DNA of 64,000 nucleotides, from NCBI RefSeq assembly GCF_021228795.1, contig NZ_CP089309.1, positions 1,240,001 to 1,304,000 of the forward strand, in the 5' to 3' direction. The notes beneath the pieces were generated by a model, which worked only from the letters and a program-made list of their open reading frames with translations, was not told where the DNA came from and ran no database searches. Numbering within the stretch: the first letter of the stretch is position 1; each line of letters starts with the position of its first letter. Both the position numbers and the translations under genes were made by a program. Below, in pieces: positions 35,359 to 43,520 of the stretch. The DNA comes from Thiocapsa bogorovii (lineage in GTDB: Bacteria; Pseudomonadota; Gammaproteobacteria; Chromatiales; Chromatiaceae).

Positions 35359-35676
35359 TGCAGCGCAAAAGCGGCTGGTTGCGCCTACGGCGTATCTGCT
35401 GCTGATGTTCATGCCGAAGAAGACATTTCCACCGCCTTCGCACGACCGCCCGACCCGCGCCGAAGCAACGACAGCGCAACCGAGAACCGGGTGATGGTCC
35501 GCGGGTCGTTCCAGCAGGATTGAACGCCAGCATGATTTAACCAAAGTGCAATGGGCTGCCGATGCCTGCTCCTGTAGCCTTCGCCCGCGGTGGGCCGATC
35601 TTAGGGTTCGCTCACCGAGAGCGATGCCGGCTGGATCAATTTAGGCCCTACGAATAGCAAGACAGGGTGACATGAC
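35359..35676 (+). other. Intergenic region with promoter motif site 3
   Basis: This 318-bp gap separates the hydrolase from the small lipoprotein. Apart from motif site 3 with its -10 hexamer, I see no gene or strong hairpin. Confidence 0.5.
35535..35580 (+). promoter_or_regulatory. Recurring motif site 3 with -10 hexamer, lipoprotein/DUF3611 unit
   Basis: ATTTAACCAAAGTGCAATGG lies at 35535-35554 and TAGCCT at 35575-35580, the same spacing as at sites 1 and 2. The first start codon downstream is 35677. Confidence 0.68.
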
Positions 35677-35817
35677 ATGGAACCGAATCTCACAAGTCTA
35701 TTCGTACTTGGGCTGATCGTCGGTGTTTCCGGCTGCAGCTCGGTCAGCCTGAGGCCTTGCCGCACGTTTGATCCGGATTTCGGCTGCTGTGTCAGCAGCA
35801 AACCCAGGTCCACCTAA
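35677..35817 (+). CDS. Small Cys-rich lipoprotein
   Basis: This 46-codon gene encodes MEPNLTSLFVLGLIVGVSGC and then a short mature part ending DPDFGCCVSSKPRST. The hydrophobic stretch followed by VSGC is a good lipobox, with the modified Cys at residue 20. The mature peptide would be only 27 residues and includes three further Cys. AGGGTGA precedes the ATG. It lies between promoter motif site 3 and the DUF3611 gene (30 bp gap), so the two are probably cotranscribed. Function unknown; it resembles entericidin-like or other small lipoproteins only in size. Confidence 0.6.
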   Translation: MEPNLTSLFVLGLIVGVSGCSSVSLRPCRTFDPDFGCCVSSKPRST

Positions 35818-35847
35818 CCAACACACCGAACATCGGCCGAGGTAGTC

Positions 35848-36459
35848 ATGTTGAAGAAACTTGTCGACGATTTGCACGTCGCGAAGATCGATGGTCTGGC
35901 CGCCACCTTCCAACGCTCGGGCCGGATTGGTTTCTGGTCTCAGCTCATCCTGGCATCGTTTCCGATCATACTGATGCTGTTCATCTTCACCTTCTCCGGC
36001 AGTGTGTCGGGTCCACGTTCCGGGCTGCCCATCGTCGGCTGGTTGTCGATGCTGAACCTCATGGTGCTGGTGTTTACCACCATCTGGTTCTTCCGTTATC
36101 AGAACCTCGGCAAGCGAATTGCCGATCCCGTCACGCGCCCGACCGAGTCGATGGTTGTCGGTACCGTCTGGATCGGCCTGGTCGCAAGCGGTCTCGGCCT
36201 CCTCTTTTCGCTGGTTGTGATGCTGGTGGAGGTTGGCCAAATGCTGTTTTACTTCCTGTCCGCGCCCCAGGGCGGCATCCCGACCTTGCAGACCACGCAG
36301 TCCTCGCTCGGCGGGTCGTGGGTATCCGCCGTCGACCTGGCCAGCCTCATGGCTTTGGTCCTGATGCTCGCCGCCGAGGTCCTCGCGACGATGCTCGGCA
36401 TGTGGCTGTTGTTCCGTACAACACATGTCTACGGTGCGCAAGCGAAAGACGCGGCTTGA
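35848..36459 (+). CDS. DUF3611 family membrane protein
   Basis: This 203-residue protein has four membrane helices (about 30-48, 62-82, 100-130, 165-190). The N-terminal part LAATFQRSGRIGFWSQLILA and the segment FFRYQNLGKRI match DUF3611, a family related to the cyanobacterial/chloroplast Tic21-type membrane proteins. Proposed roles for relatives include ion transport at the membrane; none is proven. It follows the small lipoprotein and is the last gene of the site-3 unit. Confidence 0.8.
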   Translation: MLKKLVDDLHVAKIDGLAATFQRSGRIGFWSQLILASFPIILMLFIFTFSGSVSGPRSGLPIVGWLSMLNLMVLVFTTIWFFRYQNLGKRIADPVTRPTESMVVGTVWIGLVASGLGLLFSLVVMLVEVGQMLFYFLSAPQGGIPTLQTTQSSLGGSWVSAVDLASLMALVLMLAAEVLATMLGMWLLFRTTHVYGAQAKDAA

Positions 36460-36905
36460 TCGGGCGCGCGCCCTGGGGACGCGCAAGCCGTTTGCACCGA
36501 TGACATGGCGCACCCTCGTCTCACGGTCATGGCGCAGTGCCACCCCGCAAGATGAAGCGTTTGTTTCATCGCAAACCTGAGCCGGGCCAGCCTGATGGCA
36601 CTGACGGCGGCCATCGCCGTCGTCGCCATATGGACCTGGTGGGCCGATCAGCACCCGCGCAATCACGGGCAGCGGCTACTCTCGGGAAAACCGCAATGTC
36701 ACCACCGATACCCTAGGCGGCGGCCCGGCTCGGCACGGGTCCTCGCCCTGATTCCCAGGTTCTTGGCCTGATTCCCACTAGACTCGTTTCGTGGTGATCC
36801 GATGGACCGCTTTGCGCTCGCGCTTCCGCGCCGCGACGATAAGGATGATCAGTCGGCCGTTGCGGCTTGCAAAGCCGCGATGTCTGCGCCTCGCCGCAGT
36901 GTTGC
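36460..36905 (+). other. Intergenic region with inverted repeats
   Basis: No supported gene is visible in this 446-bp gap. It holds an inverted repeat GATGAA/TTTCATC at 36551-36570 and a perfect 7-bp inverted repeat GCGGCTT-GCA-AAGCCGC at 36862-36878. The latter recurs at 43140-43156 with the same following bases. Confidence 0.45.
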
Positions 36906-38270
36906 CTAACCGGAGCGTCCTCTGCCGGACGCGGCACCGGGTGCAGCCCCGGGCGAATGGGCCGACGCCGATGGGGGTGGATCACCGCCATCTCGCCCGG
37001 CGCGGATCGCGATGATCACCGGTGCCAGGATTGCCGCGACGATGCCTGCCGCGAAGCCGTTGTTGTAGAGGTTTAGGCCAGCGTGGACACCGCCGACACT
37101 GAGCGCGGCCGAGGAGTGCACGAAGCCGGCGACAATGCCCCAGTGCCAGCCAAAGTGGCCGGCGATCGGCGCCAGGTTGGTCGCAAAGAGTGCGGCCAGC
37201 AGGATTGAGGGATCAGCCGCGCCCCATGGTTTCGCCAGAGAGCCGAGAAACACCCCAAGCATGACCGGCACGAAATTGAACGGGTGCTTGCCGAACGCCG
37301 CGAAACCGACGATCGACAGGAGCGCGCCAATCACCGGACCATTCAGGTCACCGCCCACGGCCAGCACATACGCCATGCCGATCGCGCCGCTCACACCCAT
37401 GTTGATTAGCGTTGCCCCAAGCCCGGCGATCGCGACGAAATCGCTCGGCGACTGACCGCTCTCACGCAGCAAGCGGCGAAAGCCGATGAGCGCTCGGCGA
37501 TCCAGCACAACGCCGAGCACGATCATCGAGGCGAACAGCACGCCGAGGAAGGGCCCCAGCAGGAGGTCGTTGCCGCTGGTCCAGATGAAGACCGGATCAG
37601 GTACGAAGCCATAGGACTTGTAGAGTGCGACAACCAGCGTCCCGACCAGTCCGGCGGTGAACCCCATGTTGTACAACGCAAAGCCCATGTGGGCCTTGAA
37701 CAGCTGGGCGGCCGCCGCCGGCAGAATGAAGCCGATCAAGAGCCCGGTGCCGACGCCCAGCGGTATGGCGAGCTCAAACGGCAGCAGGGAGCTGAACAAG
37801 ACCTCGCTGACGATCGGCGACAAAGCGATGCCGAAGAACGCCGTATTGATGTTGGTCGCAAATGTCTGCCCCTTAAAGCGCGAATAGAGGGCGACGCCGA
37901 GCACGATGAACCAGACATTGAGCAGATTCTTGCCGAACAGCCCGAAACCCAGCACGAGGAAGAGCGCGGCAACGGCCGCACCGGTCATCTTCGCCCGCGA
38001 CAGAGAATAGACGGCGCAGCTCGCCAGCGTCAGGAGCCCGGCGCTGACCAGACCGGCACCGATACCGCCGACGCCGAAATAGTCCGTAAGCAGGGTGTCG
38101 CGAGAGATCAAAATGGCACTCAGGCCTTTCAGGATTTCGGCCGGGCTGTCGACCAGAAAACCAAAGACCACGAACGTGAGCGCGTAGGAGGCGACGACGA
38201 GCAGGATCAGCCTATCGCTGGCTGGGCGGTATCCGCCGCTTTCAACGGGTTGCTGTGGATCGGTTGCCAT
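36906..38270 (-). CDS. DUF1576 family multi-pass membrane protein
   Basis: This 454-residue protein consists almost wholly of membrane helices, about 11-12. Two similar halves carry repeated patterns such as FGIALSPIVSEVLFSS and TNLAPIAGHFGWHWGIVAGF, the latter with clustered His and Trp. It matches DUF1576, an uncharacterised transporter-like family. The last 35 residues are Pro/Ala/Gly-rich and likely disordered. It is divergent from the urea transporter gene, with a 231-bp shared upstream region that contains a weak copy of the recurring motif (site 5). Confidence 0.85.
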   Translation of the reverse strand: MATDPQQPVESGGYRPASDRLILLVVASYALTFVVFGFLVDSPAEILKGLSAILISRDTLLTDYFGVGGIGAGLVSAGLLTLASCAVYSLSRAKMTGAAVAALFLVLGFGLFGKNLLNVWFIVLGVALYSRFKGQTFATNINTAFFGIALSPIVSEVLFSSLLPFELAIPLGVGTGLLIGFILPAAAAQLFKAHMGFALYNMGFTAGLVGTLVVALYKSYGFVPDPVFIWTSGNDLLLGPFLGVLFASMIVLGVVLDRRALIGFRRLLRESGQSPSDFVAIAGLGATLINMGVSGAIGMAYVLAVGGDLNGPVIGALLSIVGFAAFGKHPFNFVPVMLGVFLGSLAKPWGAADPSILLAALFATNLAPIAGHFGWHWGIVAGFVHSSAALSVGGVHAGLNLYNNGFAAGIVAAILAPVIIAIRAGRDGGDPPPSASAHSPGAAPGAASGRGRSG

Positions 38271-38367
38271 CTGCTAAATCTCGGGCTGGCGATGTCAATC
38301 GGACCGAGTTCTTGGCGGTCAGCGGGGTTACCAGGGCCAGAGCGAGTCTAGAGATCGCCCGAAAACT

Positions 38368-38387
38368 CTGCAACCAAAGGTCGATCG
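38368..38387 (+). promoter_or_regulatory. Weak recurring motif site 5 upstream of the urea transporter
   Basis: CTGCAACCAAAGGTCGATCG shares the core AACCAAAGGTC with site 4 but lacks the leading TTT, and no good TAnnnT hexamer is seen at the expected distance. It lies 114 bp before the urea transporter start. Confidence 0.35.
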
Positions 38388-38501
38388 TGTGCAAGGATGT
38401 CGGGTACCAAGCAGACGCGGCCCTCGCTCTGGCGCTGCCTAGGCCATGCTCCCCGCCCGGCATCGCTGCGTCGACGATCGGTGCGCGCAATGGAGGAAAC
38501 C

Positions 38502-39479
38502 ATGAATCAGTCTGACAATTGGTGGGAAAACGCCTGCGAGAGCGCATGGCCCCTTCGCTTCGTCGACATCAATCTGCGCAGCATCGGGCAGGTGATGTTT
38601 CAGGACAAGCCGCTCTCGGGTCTGTTTTTTTTCGTCGCGATCGGTTGGGGTTCCTACGCGGCCGATGCACCGGAAGTCGCCATCGGCGGCCTGCTCGCGC
38701 TGATCGTCGCAACCCTGACCGCGCTCTGGCTGCGGGTCGACACCGCGGCGCTGAACGCGGGGCTCTATGGTTTCAATGCCTACCTGGTCGGCATCGCATT
38801 AACCACCTTCCTTGCGCTCTCCCCACTGCTGTGGGTCTACGTCGTGCTCGGCGGTGCCTTTTCGGTGGTCGCCACGCTGGCCATGACCAACCTCATGAAG
38901 ACCTGGGGCATCGCCGCTCTGACCGCGCCCTTCGTACTGATCACCTGGTTGCTCTTGCTCTCGTCCAACGCCTTCTCGGCCCTTCCGACCGACGCATTGC
39001 CCTTGAGCAGCCTGATCGAGCCGATTGCGCCGGAGGCGGCGAACCCGCTGCAGCTCATCGACTTCCTCGAAGGCATGGTCTCCAGCATCTCACAGGTGTT
39101 CGTGAAGGGTAACGGGATCGCCGCACTGCTCATTCTAATCGGTCTCGCGATCGGTTCGATTGCCGCGGCCGGCTATGCGCTCGTGGCGGCGCTGATCTCG
39201 GTCATCGTCGCACATCTGCTCGGTGCCGAGAGCCAGATCATTACCGCCGGCCTGGTCGGATTCAACCCGATCCTCACCGCGATCGCCGTTGGAACCGTAT
39301 TCAATCGGCCCGGCTTACGCTGCGCGCTGCTCACTCTACTGGCGACCGTCCTCACCGTGCTGGTCCAGGGGGCGATGGTCGTGGCATTGAAGCCGTTCGC
39401 AATCCCGACGCTGACGGCCTCGTTCGTGCTGGTCACCTGGCTGTTCTTGCTGGCTAAGCCGGACCTGGCCGAAGACTGA
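38502..39479 (+). CDS. Urea transporter (UT family)
   Basis: This 325-residue protein has about ten helices and the two-fold repeated UT architecture. Each half carries the family signature around GLYGFNAYLVGIALTTFLA and GLVGFNPILTAIAVGTVF (the LxGfNxxLxgxAl pattern lining the urea pore). The domain preceding the first repeat, with SIGQVMFQDKPLSGLFFF, also fits. GGAGG lies 6 bp before the ATG. It would provide passive urea entry or exit. No urease gene is in the window, so it may serve export or work with an unlinked urease. Confidence 0.92.
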   Translation: MNQSDNWWENACESAWPLRFVDINLRSIGQVMFQDKPLSGLFFFVAIGWGSYAADAPEVAIGGLLALIVATLTALWLRVDTAALNAGLYGFNAYLVGIALTTFLALSPLLWVYVVLGGAFSVVATLAMTNLMKTWGIAALTAPFVLITWLLLLSSNAFSALPTDALPLSSLIEPIAPEAANPLQLIDFLEGMVSSISQVFVKGNGIAALLILIGLAIGSIAAAGYALVAALISVIVAHLLGAESQIITAGLVGFNPILTAIAVGTVFNRPGLRCALLTLLATVLTVLVQGAMVVALKPFAIPTLTASFVLVTWLFLLAKPDLAED

Positions 39480-39602
39480 CGTCGGTTGGAGCTGCTCCCG
39501 CCGTTTTGGGTCCGCACCCAGGTCATTGCGACGAGCGTCCGTTGGCCAATCATGCCGGCTCGATCCGGGCCTGACCCGACCAAAACCGCCTGACGCTTGC
39601 TT

Positions 39603-39622
39603 GTTTAACCAAAGGTCAATAG
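39603..39622 (+). promoter_or_regulatory. Recurring motif site 4, in front of the second arcA/barrel copy
   Basis: GTTTAACCAAAGGTCAATAG matches the consensus at most positions. No -10 hexamer is evident downstream; the site runs directly into the arcA remnant, so the promoter may have been damaged by the same deletion. Confidence 0.5.
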
Positions 39623-39641
39623 CGGTCACCCGACCCGCTCC

Positions 39642-39788
39642 CTGGAGGGGGGCGACGTCTGGACCAACACCGAGCAGCGCAAGGCCGGCGTGGAGGTCGT
39701 CACCATCGTCGGGGCCGAACTGTGCCGCGGACGCGGTGGTGCTCACTGCATGACCTGCCCGTTGATCCGAGACGCCGTCGATTTCTGA
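39642..39788 (+). pseudogene. Arginine deiminase remnant with internal deletion
   Basis: The frame reads LEGGDV, which matches the arcA motif EGGDVMPIG around residue 228, then jumps at once to [20 protein letters not shown], which matches arcA residue 388 onward. It continues to the catalytic motif [17 protein letters not shown] and a stop. About 155 codons between the two points are missing and everything before EGGDV is gone. It is the relic of a second arcA, immediately upstream of the second TPR/barrel gene, exactly as in the intact copy. Confidence 0.85.
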
Positions 39789-39822
39789 TCCCGTGGTCGG
39801 TCGGATGAGCCGGAGACGCCCA

Positions 39823-41022
39823 ATGCTCGCCACAGCAAGACGCTCGCCCGAGGACCCGTGCGCCCGGTGCGTCCTCGGTTACTTGCTGCTGGCAGGCTCG
39901 ATGTGCAATGCCGCGCCCGCATTGGACGCAAGCCCGTCCGTTAAGAGCCCGCACGCTGCTGGTTCGCCCCCTGCTGATTCTAAGGAGCCCGTCGCCGACC
40001 ACCTCGCCCTCGGGCAGATCTACCTGGAGCGCGGCGAATATGCCAAGGCCGTACTTGAGTTCGAACAGGTCCTGCGCTTCGACAACCTGCCGCCCGACCT
40101 TCGCCAGCAGGCGGAGATCTATGCCAAGGCGGCACGCAACTACCGCGAGGGCAAGCGTCTGAGCGGTTTCGGCTTTGCCGAGACCGGCGGCGGCCTCTAC
40201 CGGGAGAACCGCACCCGCACCACTAATGCCGCGGGCGGCGACCCCGCTCGGGACTGGTTCTGGGAGGCCCGCATCGGTGGCGGATTGGGTTACCTGTTGG
40301 AGAATAACCTGTCGATCGACGGCAACCTGGACTATCAATTCCGCGACTACGACGACACCGATCGGCGAGACGACTCGGATCTGCGGTGGAACGCCGCGCT
40401 GATCCAGTCCCTCGCCAAGGGCAGCCAGGCGATCGGCGTGCGCGGCGGGGCGAGCTATCGGGGTGGGGACGGCTACCGACAGGACTACGGCCTTTTCATC
40501 AACCGCGCCTTCGCCATCGACCCGAACAATCAGATGACGCTGGAGGGGGAGATCCGCTCCCGCGCCTATCCCTCCGGCGACGAGCGGGACAACAGCCGCA
40601 ACATCGGCGAGATCTGGCTCGGATGGACCCGCGCCCTCGCGGACGGCAAGGCTGCCCTGACCTTCACGCTGAACGGCGGCCGCGAGTGGGCAACCCATGA
40701 TCGAGCCGAAGACGACCAGACTTTCTATGGAGTGACGGTCGACTGGAGTATGGACTTCAACGAACGCCTGGGAGTCTTCCTGTTCGGCCTGTGGGAGCAC
40801 AACGGGTATCATGAAGACGTCGCCGAGTACGACGAGCTCGAACAGCTTCGGACACTGACGCCCAATTTGGACATCTACGAGCTCGGAGGCGGGCTGACCT
40901 ATCAGTTCGCCCCCAGCTGGTCGCTCCGCCCGGAGGTGCTCTATTTCCGCGACGAGGGCAATACCCCATTCAGCGACTACAGCGCGACCGAGGTTTGGGT
41001 GATGATCCGCAAGTCGTTCTAG
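39823..41022 (+). CDS. TPR plus beta-barrel outer-membrane protein (Slam-like), copy 2
   Basis: This 399-residue protein is the duplicate of the gene at 29376. Its TPR part (YLERGEYAKAVLEFEQVLR) and barrel strands are highly similar throughout, and it ends in the same RKSF outer-membrane signal. The signal peptide and the following 30 residues differ from copy 1. ATG 39823 was chosen over ATG 39805 because GGAG lies 7 bp before it and it begins the signal peptide. The gene is intact although its neighbours on both sides (arcA and AI-2E) are broken, which suggests selection for it. Confidence 0.78.
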   Translation: MLATARRSPEDPCARCVLGYLLLAGSMCNAAPALDASPSVKSPHAAGSPPADSKEPVADHLALGQIYLERGEYAKAVLEFEQVLRFDNLPPDLRQQAEIYAKAARNYREGKRLSGFGFAETGGGLYRENRTRTTNAAGGDPARDWFWEARIGGGLGYLLENNLSIDGNLDYQFRDYDDTDRRDDSDLRWNAALIQSLAKGSQAIGVRGGASYRGGDGYRQDYGLFINRAFAIDPNNQMTLEGEIRSRAYPSGDERDNSRNIGEIWLGWTRALADGKAALTFTLNGGREWATHDRAEDDQTFYGVTVDWSMDFNERLGVFLFGLWEHNGYHEDVAEYDELEQLRTLTPNLDIYELGGGLTYQFAPSWSLRPEVLYFRDEGNTPFSDYSATEVWVMIRKSF

Positions 41023-41026
41023 GAGG

Positions 41027-41320
41027 ATGAAGACCGCCGCGCCGCTGCTCTCGCCGATCCTGCTCGCTCTCTTCATCGCGATCGTCACCAAACCGGCGCT
41101 GGCCTGGATCCGTCGCAAAGGGTGCCGAAATGGGGCGCGCTGTTGATCATCGCCTTCGCGCTGCTCGATGTGGGCAGCCTGCTGGCCCTGATCACGACCG
41201 AGGCGCTCAACGCGAGCCCGCATACCCGCGCGCTCGCGATCTTGATGGGGCCAGCGATGACGGAGGAGCCCGCGAGGCACTGCCAGCGGAGCCGAACGCT
41301 ACCCGAAACAACGCAGTGAC
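41027..41320 (+). pseudogene. AI-2E transporter remnant, frameshifted and internally deleted
   Basis: The first part encodes MKTAAPLLSPILLALFIAIV, matching residues 27-46 of the intact AI-2E protein at 32564. One base is missing in the codons for KGMPKW, shifting the frame. The next frame reads LLDVGSLLALITTEALNASP, then HTRALAILMGPAMTEEP, which joins residue 86 directly to residue 332 of the intact protein. The stop codon of copy 1 is also lost. About 245 codons are missing from the middle. Confidence 0.88.
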
Positions 41321-41413
41321 ATTGCCCTCGACTGATTTTTCGCGCAAGGTCCGCGCCTGCGGATCTCGACTGGTCGAGGCGGATTGTGTGTTCTTCCTGA
41401 AAACTCCAGTGCG

Positions 41414-43033
41414 ATGACGAAGTCAATGCAGCTCAACATTGTTGGTCTACTCGTCGGGACCGTTTTCTTTGCCTTTTCGCTGACGCCCTCGCTGCTGCCA
41501 AGACCGTTTTTGATTCAGGGCATTCTTTCCGGCCTGTCGTTTTCGGCCGGCTATGGTCTTGGCGTTGCGACGGTCGCCCTGTGGAACTATCTGCAATTGC
41601 CGGTGTTTCGCAAGCAAACCGCGATCGTCATCAAGTCCATCGCAGCACTGCTATGCCTGTTTGTCGCGGTGAGTTTTCTGTGGCAGGCGAACCATTGGCA
41701 GAACGCGCTTCGCGAGCTGATGGGCATGGAGGAGCAAGCCGGCCTCCAACCCTTGCTGCTCGGCCCGATCGCGGTGTTGTTGTTCCTGATCCTGCTGGCG
41801 CTCGCACGCGCGTTTCGCTGGGTGTTTCGGGTGCTTTCGGTCAAACTGCGGCGTTTCATGCCACCGAGAATTTCACATCTGCTCGGTATTGTCGCCGCCG
41901 TGGCACTCTTCTGGTCCGTGATCGATGGCGTCTTGCTGAGCAGCCTGCTGCGCGTGGCCGATCGTTCCTTTCAGGAGCTCGATGCGCTGATTCAGGACGA
42001 TTTGCCCCGTCCGACCCATCCGGACCAGACCGGCAGTCTGGCTTCCCTGATCAATTGGGAAGACCTCGGCCGCCAGGGCCGCAAGTTCGTTGCCGGCGGG
42101 CCCGACGCCGAAGACCTGAGCCGTTTTTTTTCGGCCCCGATGCCGGCGCCGATTCGCGTCTATGTCGGCTTAAATTCAGCCGACACCCCCGAGGAGCGGG
42201 CACGGCTGGCGTTGGATGAGTTGAAGCGCGTGGGCGGCTTCGAACGCTCGATCTTGCTGCTGGTGACACCGACGGGCACCGGCTGGATCGATGCGTCATC
42301 GCAGGATCCGGTCGAGTATCTGCATCGTGGCGACATTGCCACGGTGGCGGCTCAGTATTCCTATCTGAACAGCCCGCTCGCACTGCTGACCGAGGGCGCG
42401 TACGGGGCTGGGATGGCCCGTACCCTGTTCTCGGAAATTTATGGCTACTGGCGTCGCCTGCCCCGCGACGCGAGGCCGAAGCTCTACCTCAACGGATTGA
42501 GCTTGGGTTCGTTGAACTCCGATCTGTCGTTCGATCTTTACGACATCATCGATGACCCATTCGACGGCGCGCTCTGGAGCGGTCCACCCTTCCGCAACGA
42601 CGCCTGGCGGCGCATGACCGCTCAGCGCGATCCCGGCTCGCCCGCATGGCTGCCCCGCTTTCGTGGCGGGTCGGTGGTGCGGTTCATGAACCAGGACGGC
42701 GGATTGGACAGCGGCGAGCAACCCTGGGGCGCCTTTCGGATCGCCTTCCTCCAGTACGCGAGCGATCCGATCACCTTCTTCAGTCCACGGTCGGCGTGGC
42801 GTGAGCCGGATTGGCTCAAGGCACCCCGCGGCCCCGACGTGTCGCCCGACCTGCGCTGGTTTCCGCTCGTAACGATGCTGCAACTGGCTGCCGACATGGT
42901 GGCGGGCTCAACCCCGAAAGGCTTCGGTCACGAATTCGCGCCGGCACACTACATCGACGCATGGCTGGCGCTGACCGAACCCAACGGCTGGAGCGACGCC
43001 GAGGTGGCCCGGCTAAAGACGATCTTCGAATGA
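41414..43033 (+). CDS. Membrane-bound alpha/beta-hydrolase (Abhydrolase_9 type), copy 2
   Basis: This 539-residue protein is nearly identical to the product of the gene at 33733, with the same membrane domain and Ser363 in GLSLGS. Differences are scattered conservative changes, for example MTKSMQLN for MTNSMQLN at the start. Nucleotide identity is also very high, including about 80 bp of upstream sequence. No obvious inactivating change is seen, so both copies appear functional. It lies at the right end of the duplicated block. Confidence 0.88.
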   Translation: MTKSMQLNIVGLLVGTVFFAFSLTPSLLPRPFLIQGILSGLSFSAGYGLGVATVALWNYLQLPVFRKQTAIVIKSIAALLCLFVAVSFLWQANHWQNALRELMGMEEQAGLQPLLLGPIAVLLFLILLALARAFRWVFRVLSVKLRRFMPPRISHLLGIVAAVALFWSVIDGVLLSSLLRVADRSFQELDALIQDDLPRPTHPDQTGSLASLINWEDLGRQGRKFVAGGPDAEDLSRFFSAPMPAPIRVYVGLNSADTPEERARLALDELKRVGGFERSILLLVTPTGTGWIDASSQDPVEYLHRGDIATVAAQYSYLNSPLALLTEGAYGAGMARTLFSEIYGYWRRLPRDARPKLYLNGLSLGSLNSDLSFDLYDIIDDPFDGALWSGPPFRNDAWRRMTAQRDPGSPAWLPRFRGGSVVRFMNQDGGLDSGEQPWGAFRIAFLQYASDPITFFSPRSAWREPDWLKAPRGPDVSPDLRWFPLVTMLQLAADMVAGSTPKGFGHEFAPAHYIDAWLALTEPNGWSDAEVARLKTIFE

Positions 43034-43416
43034 ACGGCGAACCACGATCGCCGGCGGAGCGCCCTATGACGGCACGTCGGCGCGCACTGCATCCGGGCGA
43101 CGACGACTGCATCTGCGACACAGTCGACCGCCTGCGTTAGCGGCTTGCAAAGCCGCCATGTCTACGGGACACTGACGTTCGCTGAGAACGGACTGAAGGT
43201 TTGGCAAGACGCCCGGATGGAGTGTGCGGTAAGGAGCAGGAACAGACTGCAAGGCCATGCACCCCGGTTTGACGCCGACCTCAGCCTCCATCATCAATCC
43301 CCGCCGGAACTCTTCGTCGATCGTCTGCTCGGATAGTGTCGCCCCTTGCCGCTCACCGAGGATCGGATGACGCACCGAAAAGTGGACTCCGCCGACGTCC
43401 TGAAGCCTCACCCCGC
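43034..43416 (+). other. Intergenic region with tRNA-Cys relic and repeated hairpin
   Basis: This 383-bp gap carries the 7-bp inverted repeat GCGGCTT-GCA-AAGCCGC at 43140-43156, shared with 36862-36878. It also holds a decayed tRNA-Cys 3' half at 43247-43291. No protein gene is supported. Confidence 0.5.
43247..43291 (+). pseudogene. Decayed tRNA-Cys 3' half
   Basis: The 45 bases match the anticodon loop to CCA end of the intact tRNA-Cys (11921-11965) with seven mismatches. The mismatches destroy the T-loop pairing, but the acceptor strand and encoded CCA (CTCAGCCTCCA) remain. The upstream 30 bases may be the 5' half in more decayed form. Such 3' ends are commonly left by integration into a tRNA gene. 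Confidence 0.6.
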
Positions 43417-43501
43417 GCCCGGGTGGCGAAACTGGTAGACGCAAGGGACTTAAAATCCCTCGACTTTGGTCATGCGGGTTCGATTCCCGCCCCGGGCACC
43501 A
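43417..43501 (+). tRNA. tRNA-Leu (TAA)
   Basis: An 85-nt class II tRNA has acceptor arms GCCCGGG and CCCGGGC, anticodon loop CTTAAAA (anticodon TAA), a long variable arm, T arm GGGTTCGATTCCC and an encoded CCA. It ends 20 bp before the adaptor gene of the ABC exporter. Confidence 0.97.
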
Positions 43502-43520
43502 TCCTCCTTCGGACAGACGT

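Noticed and set aside
11965-43246. A complete integrative element between tRNA-Cys and its relic
   Set aside because: No integrase, relaxase or conjugation gene is visible, and many genes inside look like ordinary chromosomal functions; kept only as a possible old island in the findings.
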